Assembly (NCBI GenBank): GCA_015501055.1
Contig: JADNYV010000823.1
Coordinates: forward strand, 1-14,940
Origin: Mucidula mucida
Lineage: Eukaryota > Basidiomycota > Agaricomycetes > Agaricales > Physalacriaceae
DNA length: 14,940 nucleotides
Direction: 5' to 3'
The stretch's first letter is position 1. Every line of letters begins with the position of its first letter. The notes beneath the pieces are model-generated. The model saw nothing but the letters and a program-made list of their open reading frames with translations. It did no database searches and was not told where the DNA came from. The translations under genes were made by a program, and so were the position numbers. Positions 1 to 8,825 of the stretch are shown piece by piece.

Positions 1-393
1 GTGACGTACGCGCATCCTACGTATTCCGCATTAGCGCGTTCACGTCCGCAGTGGGTCAAAGTACCCTTATTCCCTATACAACTCCTTTCGGCTCTGGGTT
101 TTGCTCTACAAGCCCTATTTGGTTCACTCATACTGTTCGTTTACAAGGACGTCTCTGTTGCGTTTGTAGGATCCATGTCGCTCGCAGGGCATGCACTCGT
201 CCGACTGATCAGCGAGCGCTATCGCGCGGATTATCGTGGGATGGAGAGGAGTAGGATTTCTCTTACAGCGTGGTTTGCGATATGCAGTTCTCTTGGGGAT
301 GGGATGGCTTGGTGGACGTTCACATTTCAGCGATCTCCTGGTAGTATGATACACTTTGACGTGCAAACATGGGACCGGTATGGACTGCGCTGA
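1..393 (+). CDS. 3' end of an unidentified membrane protein frame (partial)
   Basis: The frame is open from the first base of the window to a TGA at 391-393, so the 5' part probably lies upstream; the GTG at base 1 need not be a start. The 130 residues hold a hydrophobic stretch at about residues 23-48, a second at about 50-70 and a weaker Trp-rich one at about 90-108, separated by basic loops (an Arg-rich segment near 72-86), which looks like the end of a multi-pass membrane protein. I recognise no family motif. No clear splice acceptor sets the exon start. It could be a terminal exon of a real gene or a remnant; other frames here are shorter and less hydrophobic. Confidence 0.35.
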   Translation: MTYAHPTYSALARSRPQWVKVPLFPIQLLSALGFALQALFGSLILFVYKDVSVAFVGSMSLAGHALVRLISERYRADYRGMERSRISLTAWFAICSSLGDGMAWWTFTFQRSPGSMIHFDVQTWDRYGLR

Positions 394-504
394 TTCTGGG
401 AACAGTTGCCTATGGGTGAATCGGGGCGAAATAGGGCGATGGGTGTGATACCTTAGATACAGAGTTTAAAGCGTGTATGACGCCGAGCAAGAAATCAATC
501 TTAT

Positions 505-1022
505 TGTAGTAGTAGTGGTGGTATTAACCCCGGGTCCCCTCAAGAACCAGGGTGCCGAAACACATAACAATACACACAAGGGCAGGTACCCAATTGGGAT
601 ATGCTGCTACGGTAGAATGACCTCTTCGTCATCGTCGTCTCGTTGACGCGTCAACTCTGTGTGCACTTCACATGGAAGTAAAGATAATGCTTTCCACCTC
701 CGCGCCGTGTGGTGCACCCATCGCGCGACACTGGCGGCTGCCTGCCACTCAAACAAAACGGATTGCAACCAAACAAAGCTGCACTAGTACTATCTGTCAA
801 TGTTTTCGGAACAAATCGTGCATGGGTCGTCTCTGCCAATTGCTGAAAGATTTCTTCGCGAATGCGCTTTGTCGCTTCGCCGGCGCTACACTGGAGTAGC
901 ATATGTTCCGCTGTCTCTTTGTGTGCATGACACATACGGCACTGTTGGAGTTCGTCAGTCACTCGTGAATCAGTGTGGTGAACACCGTGAAGGTTATGCG
1001 CGGCCAGGAGAATCCTCGTCAT
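505..1022 (-). mobile_element. 3' remnant of a LINE (non-LTR retrotransposon)
   Basis: On the minus strand the frame 1022-651 encodes 123 residues. Residues 28-45 form a C-x2-C-x8-H-x4-C zinc knuckle (CRMC...ETAEHMLLQC), the pattern of the zf-RVT tail that follows reverse transcriptase/RNase H in fungal and plant LINEs. The upstream residues (about 1-27) resemble the linker before that knuckle. The frame ends in TGA at 653-651 and is followed by about 130 nt of 3' UTR and then an ACC/TAC microsatellite (522-506 read on the minus strand), a typical LINE 3' tail. No RT core is found upstream, as expected for a 5'-truncated insertion. The exact 5' edge cannot be placed; coding similarity fades near 1022. 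Confidence 0.6.
506..522 (-). repeat. TAC/ACC microsatellite, LINE 3' tail
   Basis: The plus strand reads three GTA/AGT-type triplets followed by GGT triplets, so on the LINE strand the element ends in ACC-ACC-ACTACTACTAC. Simple trinucleotide tails of this sort mark the 3' end of many LINEs and set the downstream boundary of the remnant near 505. Confidence 0.5.
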
Positions 1023-1166
1023 CGCAAAACGATGATTCGTATAGTACTGATTTTCGGGTTTCCCTTACAATAGAGCTTCTCAGTAGACCGCGCTGTTATG
1101 TCATGATTATATCGTATTCTGAAATCTATAATGCGAAATTACATTTCCACCGCCAAACAACAACGT

Positions 1167-2260
1167 CTAGAATTCCAAATCCGCACTCCAGCTCTCATAC
1201 GCGTCCATGTCCTTCTTGTACTTCTCCAACTTGGCGCGGATTTTTGTGTACGCGTCCTTACCCAGAGGCAGCCAGAGCGGGGGGTTCTCTAGCGCAGCGG
1301 CCTTGTACACTGCGGCGCTCAGCTTGGAGGGGTCACCCTTGATCATCGCGGCGGGGTCGGTAACGGTTTTAAAAGCATTGCGGATGGCGACACCCTCGAC
1401 GGCGGGGTTGGTGTACGCGGGGTGGGCGTAGATCTCGTAAGATTTCTCAGCGCCCCCGGCACCTCCAGTTCCCTTGAGACCGTCGGTGAGGAAGTAGCCA
1501 GGTTGGAGGATGAGGACCTGGAGAAAGAACGGTTAGTCGAGGGTGATGGAAGAGGAAGAGGTAGGATGTACCTTGACGTTCCATGCGGGGTCGAGCTCCT
1601 TGGAGAGAGCCTCGCTGAGGGCTTCCATCGCTTGACTGGATGTTAGCGATCGAAGGCTAAAGGGACGACTCGAACGACATACCATGCTTAGTTGCGCCGT
1701 AGTATCCAGTGCATCCATCGACCGTGTGACCGAACATGGACGCCATCTGCAATAATCGTCCTCCCGATGGCTTGTTCACATCCCGCATGTGTTCGAGCGA
1801 CTTGCGCAGCACAATCGTCGATCCCCAGAAGTTGGTCTACAAGCCACGATCAGCGATAAAATCATCGTAGGTAAATGCACATACCTCGAAGAGACCCCTG
1901 CAGACATCCAAAGGCACAGCCTCGACTTCACCGACGTTGGGGAAACCCGCGTTGTTATAGAGGACATCGATACGGAGGCCCTTGGATTTGATCTCCTCAA
2001 AGGCGGCATCGATCTGCTCGGGCTTTGTCACGTCCATCTTCACGACGGTTACGCGATCCTTGGGCAGATCCGCGAGCGTCTCGGGGCGGCGCACAGCAGC
2101 GATGACATTGTCTCCGTTCTTGAGGACACAGTCGAGCATGGCACGTCCGAAACCGGCGTTCGCGCCTGTGACTAGAAGAAAATAGCAGCCGCGCGTTAGA
2201 GCTGATTGATGTTTGAAAGGTGGAGAGGAGAGACGCACTGAGCCAAACTTTGGGAGCCAT
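1167..2260 (-). CDS. Short-chain dehydrogenase/reductase (classical SDR), 5 exons
   Basis: Exons on the minus strand are 2260-2239, 2171-1885, 1836-1683, 1630-1572 and 1517-1167; the introns of 67, 48, 52 and 54 nt all begin GT and end AG. Joined, they give 290 residues with no frame break. The Rossmann fold shows TGxxxGxG (T9-G16), an Arg pair after strand beta-2 (near 38-39) that favours NADP(H), NNAG at 80-83, and the catalytic set S136, Y149, K153 in YGATK, with the usual Ser-to-Tyr spacing of 13. It should be a soluble NAD(P)-dependent oxidoreductase acting on an alcohol or ketone; the substrate cannot be told from sequence. The start ATG lies 77 nt downstream of a TATA box. Length is normal for this fungal SDR group. 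It is the only long gene here with no lesion. Confidence 0.95.
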
Positions 2261-2336
2261 TAGAAAAGGTAGTGGTGCGATGTGGAGAGGGAAAGATAGA
2301 GTTGAGGATGAGGCAAACGGGGTTTTTCTCTGAATG

Positions 2337-2343
2337 TTATATA
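2337..2343 (-). promoter_or_regulatory. TATA box of the SDR gene
   Basis: The minus strand reads TATATAA, 77 nt upstream of the SDR start codon at 2260. Distance and orientation fit a fungal core promoter with a short 5' UTR. Confidence 0.55.
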
Positions 2344-3095
2344 GAGACACGCCACGCTGTCCCAGGGTGATCGTGTTTCTAGAAAGGAGGCATGTTACGC
2401 GTCAAATACATTCCGTCGATGGTCATCGGATGGGCGTAACGCGTTGCCATCTTTCCAAGACTGTTGTTCCTCCTTCCCGTTGCACAAAATCAGAATCCAC
2501 GGTTGGTACATAGACACAGAGTGAACAAAAACTCGTATGTGGACTCGAGATGCGCTGTGAGGGTGTGAGATCAAGGAAATCAGTCCGAGCGCAGGGCGGC
2601 ATGCATTTAATCCCGTTCCGGAACGATCATTTGATTTTAATTATTCTTGGAATTGAAATCAGAAACACTACCGTCGCGAGTAGCGAAACTAGTTATGCTT
2701 ACAAGACTACGAAGATTTGCAGAGGTTTGAATAGCGCATTCAAGACAGCACCTAGAAAGATATCCATCATCAAGGCAAACCGCTTGCAGAGGCAAAGAGA
2801 CACACGTTGTCAATGCGAATCCGAATTTGTCTGGATTTTTCATTTGGAAGTTAGGGACCTGGCGATGCTCTGACGCGGTCTGGAATGGGGTGAGGCGCAG
2901 GCGTGCTGGTAGAACAGTCGTCCAAGACTCCCAGTCGTGTCCAAGTCGTGTCGCCAGGAGGACTGATAGACGTACAAGATTAGCCTTCCTTGGCGTGCTA
3001 AGATAATAGCCGGATCGATCCATACCAATTCGTGCAGCGTAAACTCACTGGGAGAACTAACTGGAACAAAGCTGGAGCGACATAAGAAGAGGCAT

Positions 3096-3246
3096 TCAAG
3101 CGAAATGAAAGGCACGTTGGAGGTGCAAGGTCTCGATAAAGATCACAATCATGCTCCAGGACGTCAAAAGGAATGCATGGAGGCCAATGAACACGACAGT
3201 CGTCCCGGCAATCGTTATCGCGAGTATACTCCTCGCTGGTTGCCCT
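3096..3246 (-). other. Hydrophobic exon-like reading frame, possible membrane-protein remnant
   Basis: The minus strand has an acceptor-like CATGACAG just before an open stretch of about 49 codons. It reads as one long transmembrane-type segment (ITIAGTTVVFIGLHAFLL, then SWSMIVIFIE) and ends at a TGA at 3098-3096. Composition and spacing look like coding membrane protein. No start, donor or neighbouring exon can be joined to it, so it may be a relic of a degraded membrane protein gene. I do not recognise the family. Confidence 0.25.
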
Positions 3247-3314
3247 GTCATGGAAATGTAAGATTTTGACAGAGACCAAGATGAGACGTGTAGTATGGAT
3301 AACCGGCCGCCGTT

Positions 3315-3554
3315 TTAGATGTCGAAAATAGGCGTGATGACGTGGGTGGCCTGTTGTAAATAACGCGCGACGTTGAGGAGTCGAGCTTTGCCGTAGATGA
3401 TGTTGAACTGATACGCGTCAGAGTCAGAGTCGTCGCAAAGTTCTTCAGGTGTCAATCTGCGGTCTATTACATAGGAGTCAATTCTTTTGCGCTCTCCAAA
3501 CTTTTCAGCAGCGGGGAACAAACGGTGTCGAATGAATGTGGCGTAGTCCTTCAC
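3315..3554 (-). CDS. Unassigned terminal-exon-like reading frame (78-79 codons)
   Basis: On the minus strand an acceptor-like TGATATCAG directly precedes this frame, which runs to a TAA. The composition looks coding: an amphipathic start (KDYATFIRHRLFPAAEKFGE), an acidic centre (EELCDDSDSDAYQF) and a regular C-terminal helix. No upstream exon with a good donor (GTRNGT) was found in the next 300 nt, and no family is recognised. It may be the last exon of an interrupted gene or a relic. Confidence 0.3.
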   Translation of the reverse strand: MKDYATFIRHRLFPAAEKFGERKRIDSYVIDRRLTPEELCDDSDSDAYQFNIIYGKARLLNVARYLQQATHVITPIFDI

Positions 3555-4185
3555 CTGATATCAGTAGCGCCGAGGAGATTAATTCGTGGTGTAAGCTGCT
3601 GTGACCACTACTACTAGTGGTCGTGTCAACGAATCGCCAATGAACAGGAAGGAATTGGGTAAGTCTCAGAGCGTGAGAAATAAAGAGATGCCGAAACACG
3701 GCACGTTTGCGTTTTCCACTCTACCGACTGCTTCTGTTTGTGACCGCGCCGACGACCTCGCCAGTCCAGGAACACGGAATTGTGGAATATACGCATGCAA
3801 TTTGGCACTACCAGCTCGAGCATATCATGTCTAAATCAATCGTTGGTATTCTCAATTGAGCTATGAGAAGTCGTGGCACTGTTTACATTCATTCAGATTA
3901 CTCGATAGACGCGGAATACGACACCTTCATTATCTTGCGCAGCATTCAGGAATCGCCCATCTTTGTGCTACGTTGATATCCAGGCGGTGTTGACAGCAAA
4001 CTAGCGGAACTTGACAGTTGGAATGCTCCAGTGACTGGGCTCAATTCGACTCTTCCTTCTTTTCTTCCCATGATAGCCTTGCAATTCGTTCCTTATGAGG
4101 CGCTGCCCACGAGGGGCGTTGACTTGAGGAATGACTGCTTGATCGCCTTCAGGTACCCCCTCAAAAACATGTAGATCGTCAGAGG

Positions 4186-4193
4186 TATAAAAG
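4186..4193 (+). promoter_or_regulatory. TATA box upstream of the membrane-protein pseudogene
   Basis: TATAAAAG lies 120 nt before the ATG at 4313 on the same strand. Sequence and distance fit a fungal core promoter, so the 5' end of this copy seems to have kept its promoter even though the coding part is broken. Confidence 0.5.
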
Positions 4194-4312
4194 ACGGTGT
4201 ACAAACAGATGGGCTCCATTCACTCAGGCGCAAAACTCGGGAGGGACTACTTCTTTGTAAATGCGCAGGTCAGAAGGTCAGCATTTCCCGATACTGGAAA
4301 CATCGCTCTGAA

Positions 4313-5488
4313 ATGCTTCTAGTGACATTCATTCTTGCAATTCTTGCCTTTCTGTCCGTCGCCTGTGCTTGGAACAATCACGAGTGTCTGGCGCAGCTTA
4401 AGGCAGGAGAGCTCGGCGACAGGAGACTTGACAGCTCTGGTCGGCGTGTACATTGGGAGAACGCGACTGCCATGCCTTATGTCGTGTGTCGGGACAAACG
4501 CGAGGACGGTCAAGGACAGGAGTCATTTGACTGGTCCATGGTCCGTCGCCGCCTGCGCATCCATGGCCTGGGTATTGGTGGCCTATATCTTGACCGTAAT
4601 CGACTCTTTTTCGGACGTAACCGAAGCAATCAATGCGAACAAAGCGTTGGTTCACTTTGGCTTTGGGTTCGTTTGTTCTTAACTTCTTTCTTGGAATGCA
4701 AAGCATCGACTCACCATCTTTCAAGATATCTCCAAAGTGCGACTCGGATCGACTTCAAGTTGCGCTGACAGAGGCTTACCGAAAGGCGTTCGTCGCCACG
4801 AGTGATGACCGAGTGATACAGGTGCACCTCCCCGAGTCCAGGATTGGAAAGCGACGTGCATTCACATTTCTCCAAAGAGATCAACTAGCATCTCCCGATG
4901 AAAGCTGTACCTCTCCTATCTTCAACTATGCGCGCGCTTTCCCGTGGGCACGCAACGTCGAGACGCTTGCGACGAGCTTTTGTTACGCTTCAGAGCACGC
5001 GGACCACAATGTTCCTGTCAAGCTGGAAGCAGAGTGGGTGAGAGAGAAGGACGGACGTTATACATTCCGAAACCCGAATTGGCACGAAGGATCAGCTCAT
5101 GGCGTACTGGACGCCCTGGCCTGTCAGTGGGCAGCTTTCAGAACGATCGCATCTTGTAAAAAGGATGGCAATCGCGTCGCCCCGTAGCAGGGTCCTCGTA
5201 TTTTCACGGCTGGGAAAGACTATGGCAGCGCTCAACTCTGTATGGATTGTTGTAGTCTGCATCTTTCAGTTTTCTAATGTCTTTGATCGTTGCTACTGTA
5301 ACAGTAGCGTTCTGGGACGCGGCGTTGGGAAATCATTCAACACGATGCAGCTCGTTCATTCTGACCAGACCAACGTTATGCATGCTTGGATTGGTGGCGT
5401 TGCTTTGGCTCTTATTTCGGCTTTAGCGTTTGTAGGCTTCGTACAGATCTACATAGATCCTCCCATGCACTCGGCTACAGAGCATTGA
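4313..5488 (+). pseudogene. Decayed member of an agaricomycete multi-pass membrane protein family
   Basis: The pieces occur in the order I recall for a large uncharacterised agaricomycete family. First is a signal/anchor (MLLVTFILAILAFLSVACA) and a short Cys-containing lumenal part with an NATA...Y..C motif, ending in ESFDWS near 4537. A TM segment follows in another frame (WVLVAYILTVIDSFSDVTE, about 4563-4620), then VGSLWLW in the first frame. A plausible 59-nt intron (4667-4725) leads into ISPKCDSDRL. The C-terminal part (SVWIVVVCIFQFSN, FDRCYCNSSV, then AWIGGV and a last TM) runs to TGA 5486-5488 in the third frame. Frame changes fall near 4538, 4640 and 5155. From memory the intact family is longer, with extra TM segments after FDWS and before the C-terminal block, so two internal deletions are inferred. 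Molecular function is unknown. Confidence 0.65.
4532..4544 (+). repeat. TGGTCC direct repeat at a probable deletion junction
   Basis: TGGTCC occurs twice, seven bases apart (4532-4537 and 4539-4544), exactly where the N-terminal FDWS block switches frame into a distant TM block. Short repeats at such a joint are what a microhomology-mediated deletion leaves behind. Confidence 0.4.
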
Positions 5489-6440
5489 CGATACTTATTT
5501 CCTACCGTTTAGCATATTATTTGAGGCGACGATTCATGCAAAAAATATTCAGTGGCGCAAATAAAGTACTAATTTATCAACATAATACGCGTTCTAAAAG
5601 TGCAGCTCCTGATTGGGGAGCGTGGCCGCCGGAGTGTGCTTCAGTGTGGCGCACCAATCCATCTCTTCAGTTTAGAATTGGCTGCTGTGTGGGAAAGCCT
5701 AACAAATGACTCTTCAGGGAGGCAAAAAGGACTGCTGCAGCGCGAGATGTTACAAGGTTCGAGCACCTTCGTAGCTCATGCTACTTACGTAGATCCGCCC
5801 GGATTGCTATACCCTGCTTACTCATCCTCGAGCCATGTAGAACCTTCTATGGATGTGACCTGCGTGTTTATATTGATAAAGGGACTTGAATGTGCGATCC
5901 CAAAATCTACCGGCGGCGAGAAATGTTCAGTTTTGGCGGTCCACAGCGAGGCGCCATTCCATGAATGGCTTGTCCGTGTCGACCCAAACGTTGTTCGCGC
6001 CAACTTAGGAAGTACACAGTTGTATATACTCCTACGCATGTCCTGGGCTGTCATCAGAACCTTGATGCTCAGCCGGCCTTTGAATGGATTTTGACCTTGA
6101 AGTCGAGGGCCAGATTCTCCGAGTCTTAAGGCGTACGCCAGTCATTTCGGACCCTCTGAGGCCGTCAACTAACTCTCATTTTCATTCCGTGACCTAGAAG
6201 CACGTTCGCTGAGCACCCACGGCGATTGAGGGCAAGAAGGCCCTATATCGCGCGCGAGACTCGGACAAAGGCTTCGACTCAAGATGATACCAAGCATATA
6301 TATGCGCGGAATAATGATATACAACGAAAAGGATAGGGAAATGTTCAAAGAATAAAGTCCATGTAGTAGTATATACTACGATGCCATGTGTGCAAATGCT
6401 AAGAGGTATAAGTACATGAAGCAGTTGGTATGTAGCATGT
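5489..6440. other. Region between two gene remnants; no gene recognised
   Basis: The left part follows the membrane-protein pseudogene and the right part (about 6200-6440) would be the 3' flank of the fungalysin gene. A plus-strand frame at 5600-6094 is open for 164 codons but shows no motif, signal or splice context. The minus-strand frame that runs on to 6194 is only fungalysin read in the wrong frame past its proper stop. Confidence 0.45.
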
Positions 6441-8723
6441 CTAGCAATCATCAGGAACGGTCTCGTCATCTTCAAGTTAGCAGCGTTAACGCCAAGACCA
6501 CGACTGGCGAACGCTTGCCAGATGATACACTTGTTAGCTCCGTCGTAGCGGTTTTCGTCAGCTTGAATCCAGGCGTCGCGAGCAGCGACAACTACAGTAT
6601 CGCATGTCAAAATAAGCGTAACTTGGCAAATTGAGGAGAACTTACGCGTTGGGTTGCATGGTTGGAGCGCGAGGGCATCGACGAAGAGGTGTAGGTAGAC
6701 GATGTTGCCCTCAGAACCAGAAGCATCCGACATAGCGGTAGCCGACCATCCATGTTCAGCGACCAGAGCAGCGTAGACGTTGTAAAGCATGTTTGCCCAC
6801 ACTTCTCCAATATCTAGAGAGTGTACCACGTCAATTCCGCTGCTTGAGACTGAAGGGAATCTGTAATCACCATGAACTTCATTCAACTCTTGTATGGAGG
6901 AGTATCGGAGAGGGTTGACAGTAGAATCCGTCGAGTAAGGATGTGTACGGATACCTGCGGTGTCGTTGACCACCCAGGTAGCCATAGCGTAGTCGTGGAC
7001 GTCCGCGCTCTTCTGTTCGGTCCATCTTTAAACAAATGTCAGGTACGGAAAACTCAGCGTAAGGAGCACGTACGCAGCGAGTGAGTCAGACCATCCCTCG
7101 CCTGATATTCCAGTCAGCTTTTGTACCAACAAAATGACATCGCCCTCACCCATTCTCCAGATTCGGTGGTTTGTAGACACGCTCCGGTGCCACCTCCCGT
7201 CATTCTGTTCGTGAGACCGTGCGTGAATCGTGAACGATAATGTCGTTTTGAAGAGAGCCATCTCGCTCGGGCGTGGTAATGTCCCAAATGTACATGCGGC
7301 AGGTTCCAGATTGACCACTAAGAGGACGTAAGGATAAGATCCCAATAAAGTTAGCGAACAACGTACTCAGGTGGCGTAGCGAATTTAGCGTTATCTGTGC
7401 CGCTAGCGTCCTGAACGCTCATCAAGACTCGGTCGTCACCCTCCCCGTCCTTTCCAAAGATGTCGTTCTGGAAGTTGAAGGCAGCCTCGGTCCAGCCATA
7501 CTTGTACAGAAAGTCGTGCACCGTGTTGATGATGTAGAAGGCGTTAACACGAGCGGCATCCACGTTTTTACCATCAGTCGGTCCAACGTCGGTATCATAA
7601 GGGTAATCGAAGACGCCCGACGACGACTCCGACGTGGTGGCGGATTGGCTGGACTTGTAAGCAACGACATTGTTACCACTACAACCGCGAGTATTTTAGA
7701 AACGACAGATGGCAAGGAGAACTTGGGTACGTACGCAGTCTCGGTTCCGTCAACCCAACCGTTCGGAGACGAATCCAAATCTTCGGGATCAGTGAGCGTT
7801 TCTTGCCATCGGTCACTGCATCTTTCGTGATGGGGTAACAGTGTACTATGATAGTCGTTGGTATCAGAACGCGAGGTAGAGTGATCCACATACCGTAGCC
7901 TGAGCAACGAAATCAGTCACACTTAACAGTTCTCCCGTGTGGGCATCAACGAAGGCCTCGAACCAGGCATTCGTGTCGCTGTTCTGCACCTGCACGGTAT
8001 GCGTGAGGGCGATAGAACCGTCCGGTTTCGTTAGATACTTGAGCGACTTGACGCCATTGAATTTCCCAGAGAGCTGCTCTTCGACGGTCGATATCACAGA
8101 GTCAACATCGATTGAAGGAGTGGAAGGAGCGATATTGGCTAAAACATGGAGATCAAATTCGGATAAAGGGAAAATCAAATGGGGTTTACTAACATGCGTC
8201 AACGAAAGAGGATCCAAAGGCAACAACTTTGCCATTCTTGAAGGCGACGTTGGCAACAGCATTAGCAAACGAGACTCCTTCCTGATTGACGGATATGATG
8301 AGCGCAGAGAAAAAAGACAGATGGCGACGGACATACGTGCATCTGTTTGGCGTACGAATAACTCAAAGCATCCGACGGCGTATAGCCCTTAGTAAAGCCG
8401 ACGTTTGAGGTATCAATGCCGAGTTCACTGGCGATAAAGGAAAGTGTGTGATCTTCAAGCGAATCGGCGCTGAAAGATGACGCGGTAAACGAAATAGACT
8501 CCTTCCCGGATCCAAATGTCTAAAGGAAGGTCATCATGGAGGTTGCAGTGCTTGAAAAGAGAACATACCTGGTACGTGGTCTTGGGATGATACGTCTCGA
8601 TCTTCAAGTCGCGTCCAATGTACCTCGTACGGTGGGTCGCGTGCTTGGAGTATGCCGGCACGGTGCAGCGTTCGCTGAGACGGCAAGGAGAACAAAGGAA
8701 AGTAACTTGGTAAAGGAGACCAT
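6441..8723 (-). CDS. Fungalysin (M36) secreted metallopeptidase, 11 exons, frame broken in six places
   Basis: Minus-strand exons: 8723-8569, 8519-8337, 8281-8194, 8138-7894, 7845-7735, 7678-7367, 7317-7150, 7101-7074, 7025-6871, 6813-6646, 6591-6441. All ten introns are GT-AG and 48-57 nt. Allowing for the breaks, about 589 residues result, normal for the family. Residues 1-19 are a signal peptide (cleavage after SANA); an FTP-type propeptide spans roughly 20-225; the zinc peptidase follows. Zinc ligands would be two His of HExTH (about 395 and 399) and Glu about 424 in GEGWSD, with Glu 396 as catalytic base. The enzyme is secreted and digests extracellular protein. Six spots each lack one base: near 8663, 7836, 7804, 7228 (inside HExTH), 7155 and 6475. 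Splice sites and the remaining codons are intact and no in-frame stop was seen in the correct frame, so sequence error or recent loss are both possible. The ATG has a strong context (CCACCATGG). Confidence 0.92.
7074..7101 (-). other. 28-nt micro-exon carrying the third zinc ligand of fungalysin
   Basis: This exon is flanked by ATATCAG on its 5' side and GTACGT on its 3' side, with 48-nt introns on both sides. It encodes the core of GEGWSDSLA. The Glu of GEGWSD is the third zinc ligand in fungalysins (the Glu459 position in the Aspergillus enzyme). Reading through either intron would destroy the site, so correct splicing of this micro-exon is essential for activity. Confidence 0.8.
7225..7232 (-). 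other. Single-base loss inside the HExxH zinc motif
   Basis: The codon after the first zinc-binding His has only two bases (GA at 7229-7228) before the TTC-ACG-CAC that encodes the rest of the HExTH motif. The upstream frame reads through VHD and meets a stop soon after, while the following frame continues with GLTNRMTGGGTG. The lesion falls on the codon of the catalytic Glu. Confidence 0.75.
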
Positions 8724-8818
8724 GGTGGGGATGAGTAAATCGTCAAGGAAAGAAACCGCAAAGGAGTGGCGGAAGGAGCTGAGAGCCTGGGGGAAAGATG
8801 CAGAGAACAAGGAGCTTC

Positions 8819-8825
8819 TTTTATA
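8819..8825 (-). promoter_or_regulatory. TATA box of the fungalysin gene
   Basis: The minus strand reads TATAAAA, 96 nt upstream of the ATG at 8723, followed by a pyrimidine-rich 5' UTR, which is common in strongly expressed fungal genes. Confidence 0.6.

Larger units (their letters stand above)
2344..4185. other. Intergenic region with no confident gene
   Basis: I see no complete gene. Reading frames on both strands are short, lack recognisable motifs and mostly overlap one another. The only pieces that look exon-like are the minus-strand frames at 3246-3096 and 3554-3315, listed separately. A small inverted repeat (ACCACTA-CTAC-TAGTGGT) sits near 3604-3621; it is too short to assign a role. 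Confidence 0.5.

Noticed and set aside
1789..2175. Plus-strand frame of 128 codons
   Set aside because: It is antisense to SDR exons 2 and 3; codon shadow of a real gene.
3604..3621. ACCACTA-CTAC-TAGTGGT inverted repeat as a terminator or binding site
   Set aside because: Seven-base arms in an intergenic fungal region; too short and without context to assign a role.
4001..4219. Minus-strand frame of 72 codons
   Set aside because: It overlaps the promoter of the membrane-protein pseudogene and shows no recognisable domain.
5600..6094. Plus-strand frame of 164 codons
   Set aside because: Open but without motif, signal, TM pattern or splice context; composition changes along its length, so it is probably chance.
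6194..6440. C-terminal extension of fungalysin reading on to 6194
   Set aside because: The proper frame ends with PDDC and a TAG at 6443-6441, the usual fungalysin terminus; the extension arises only from the one-base loss near 6475.
7516..7830. Plus-strand frame of 104 codons
   Set aside because: Antisense to fungalysin exons 5 and 6, no motif.
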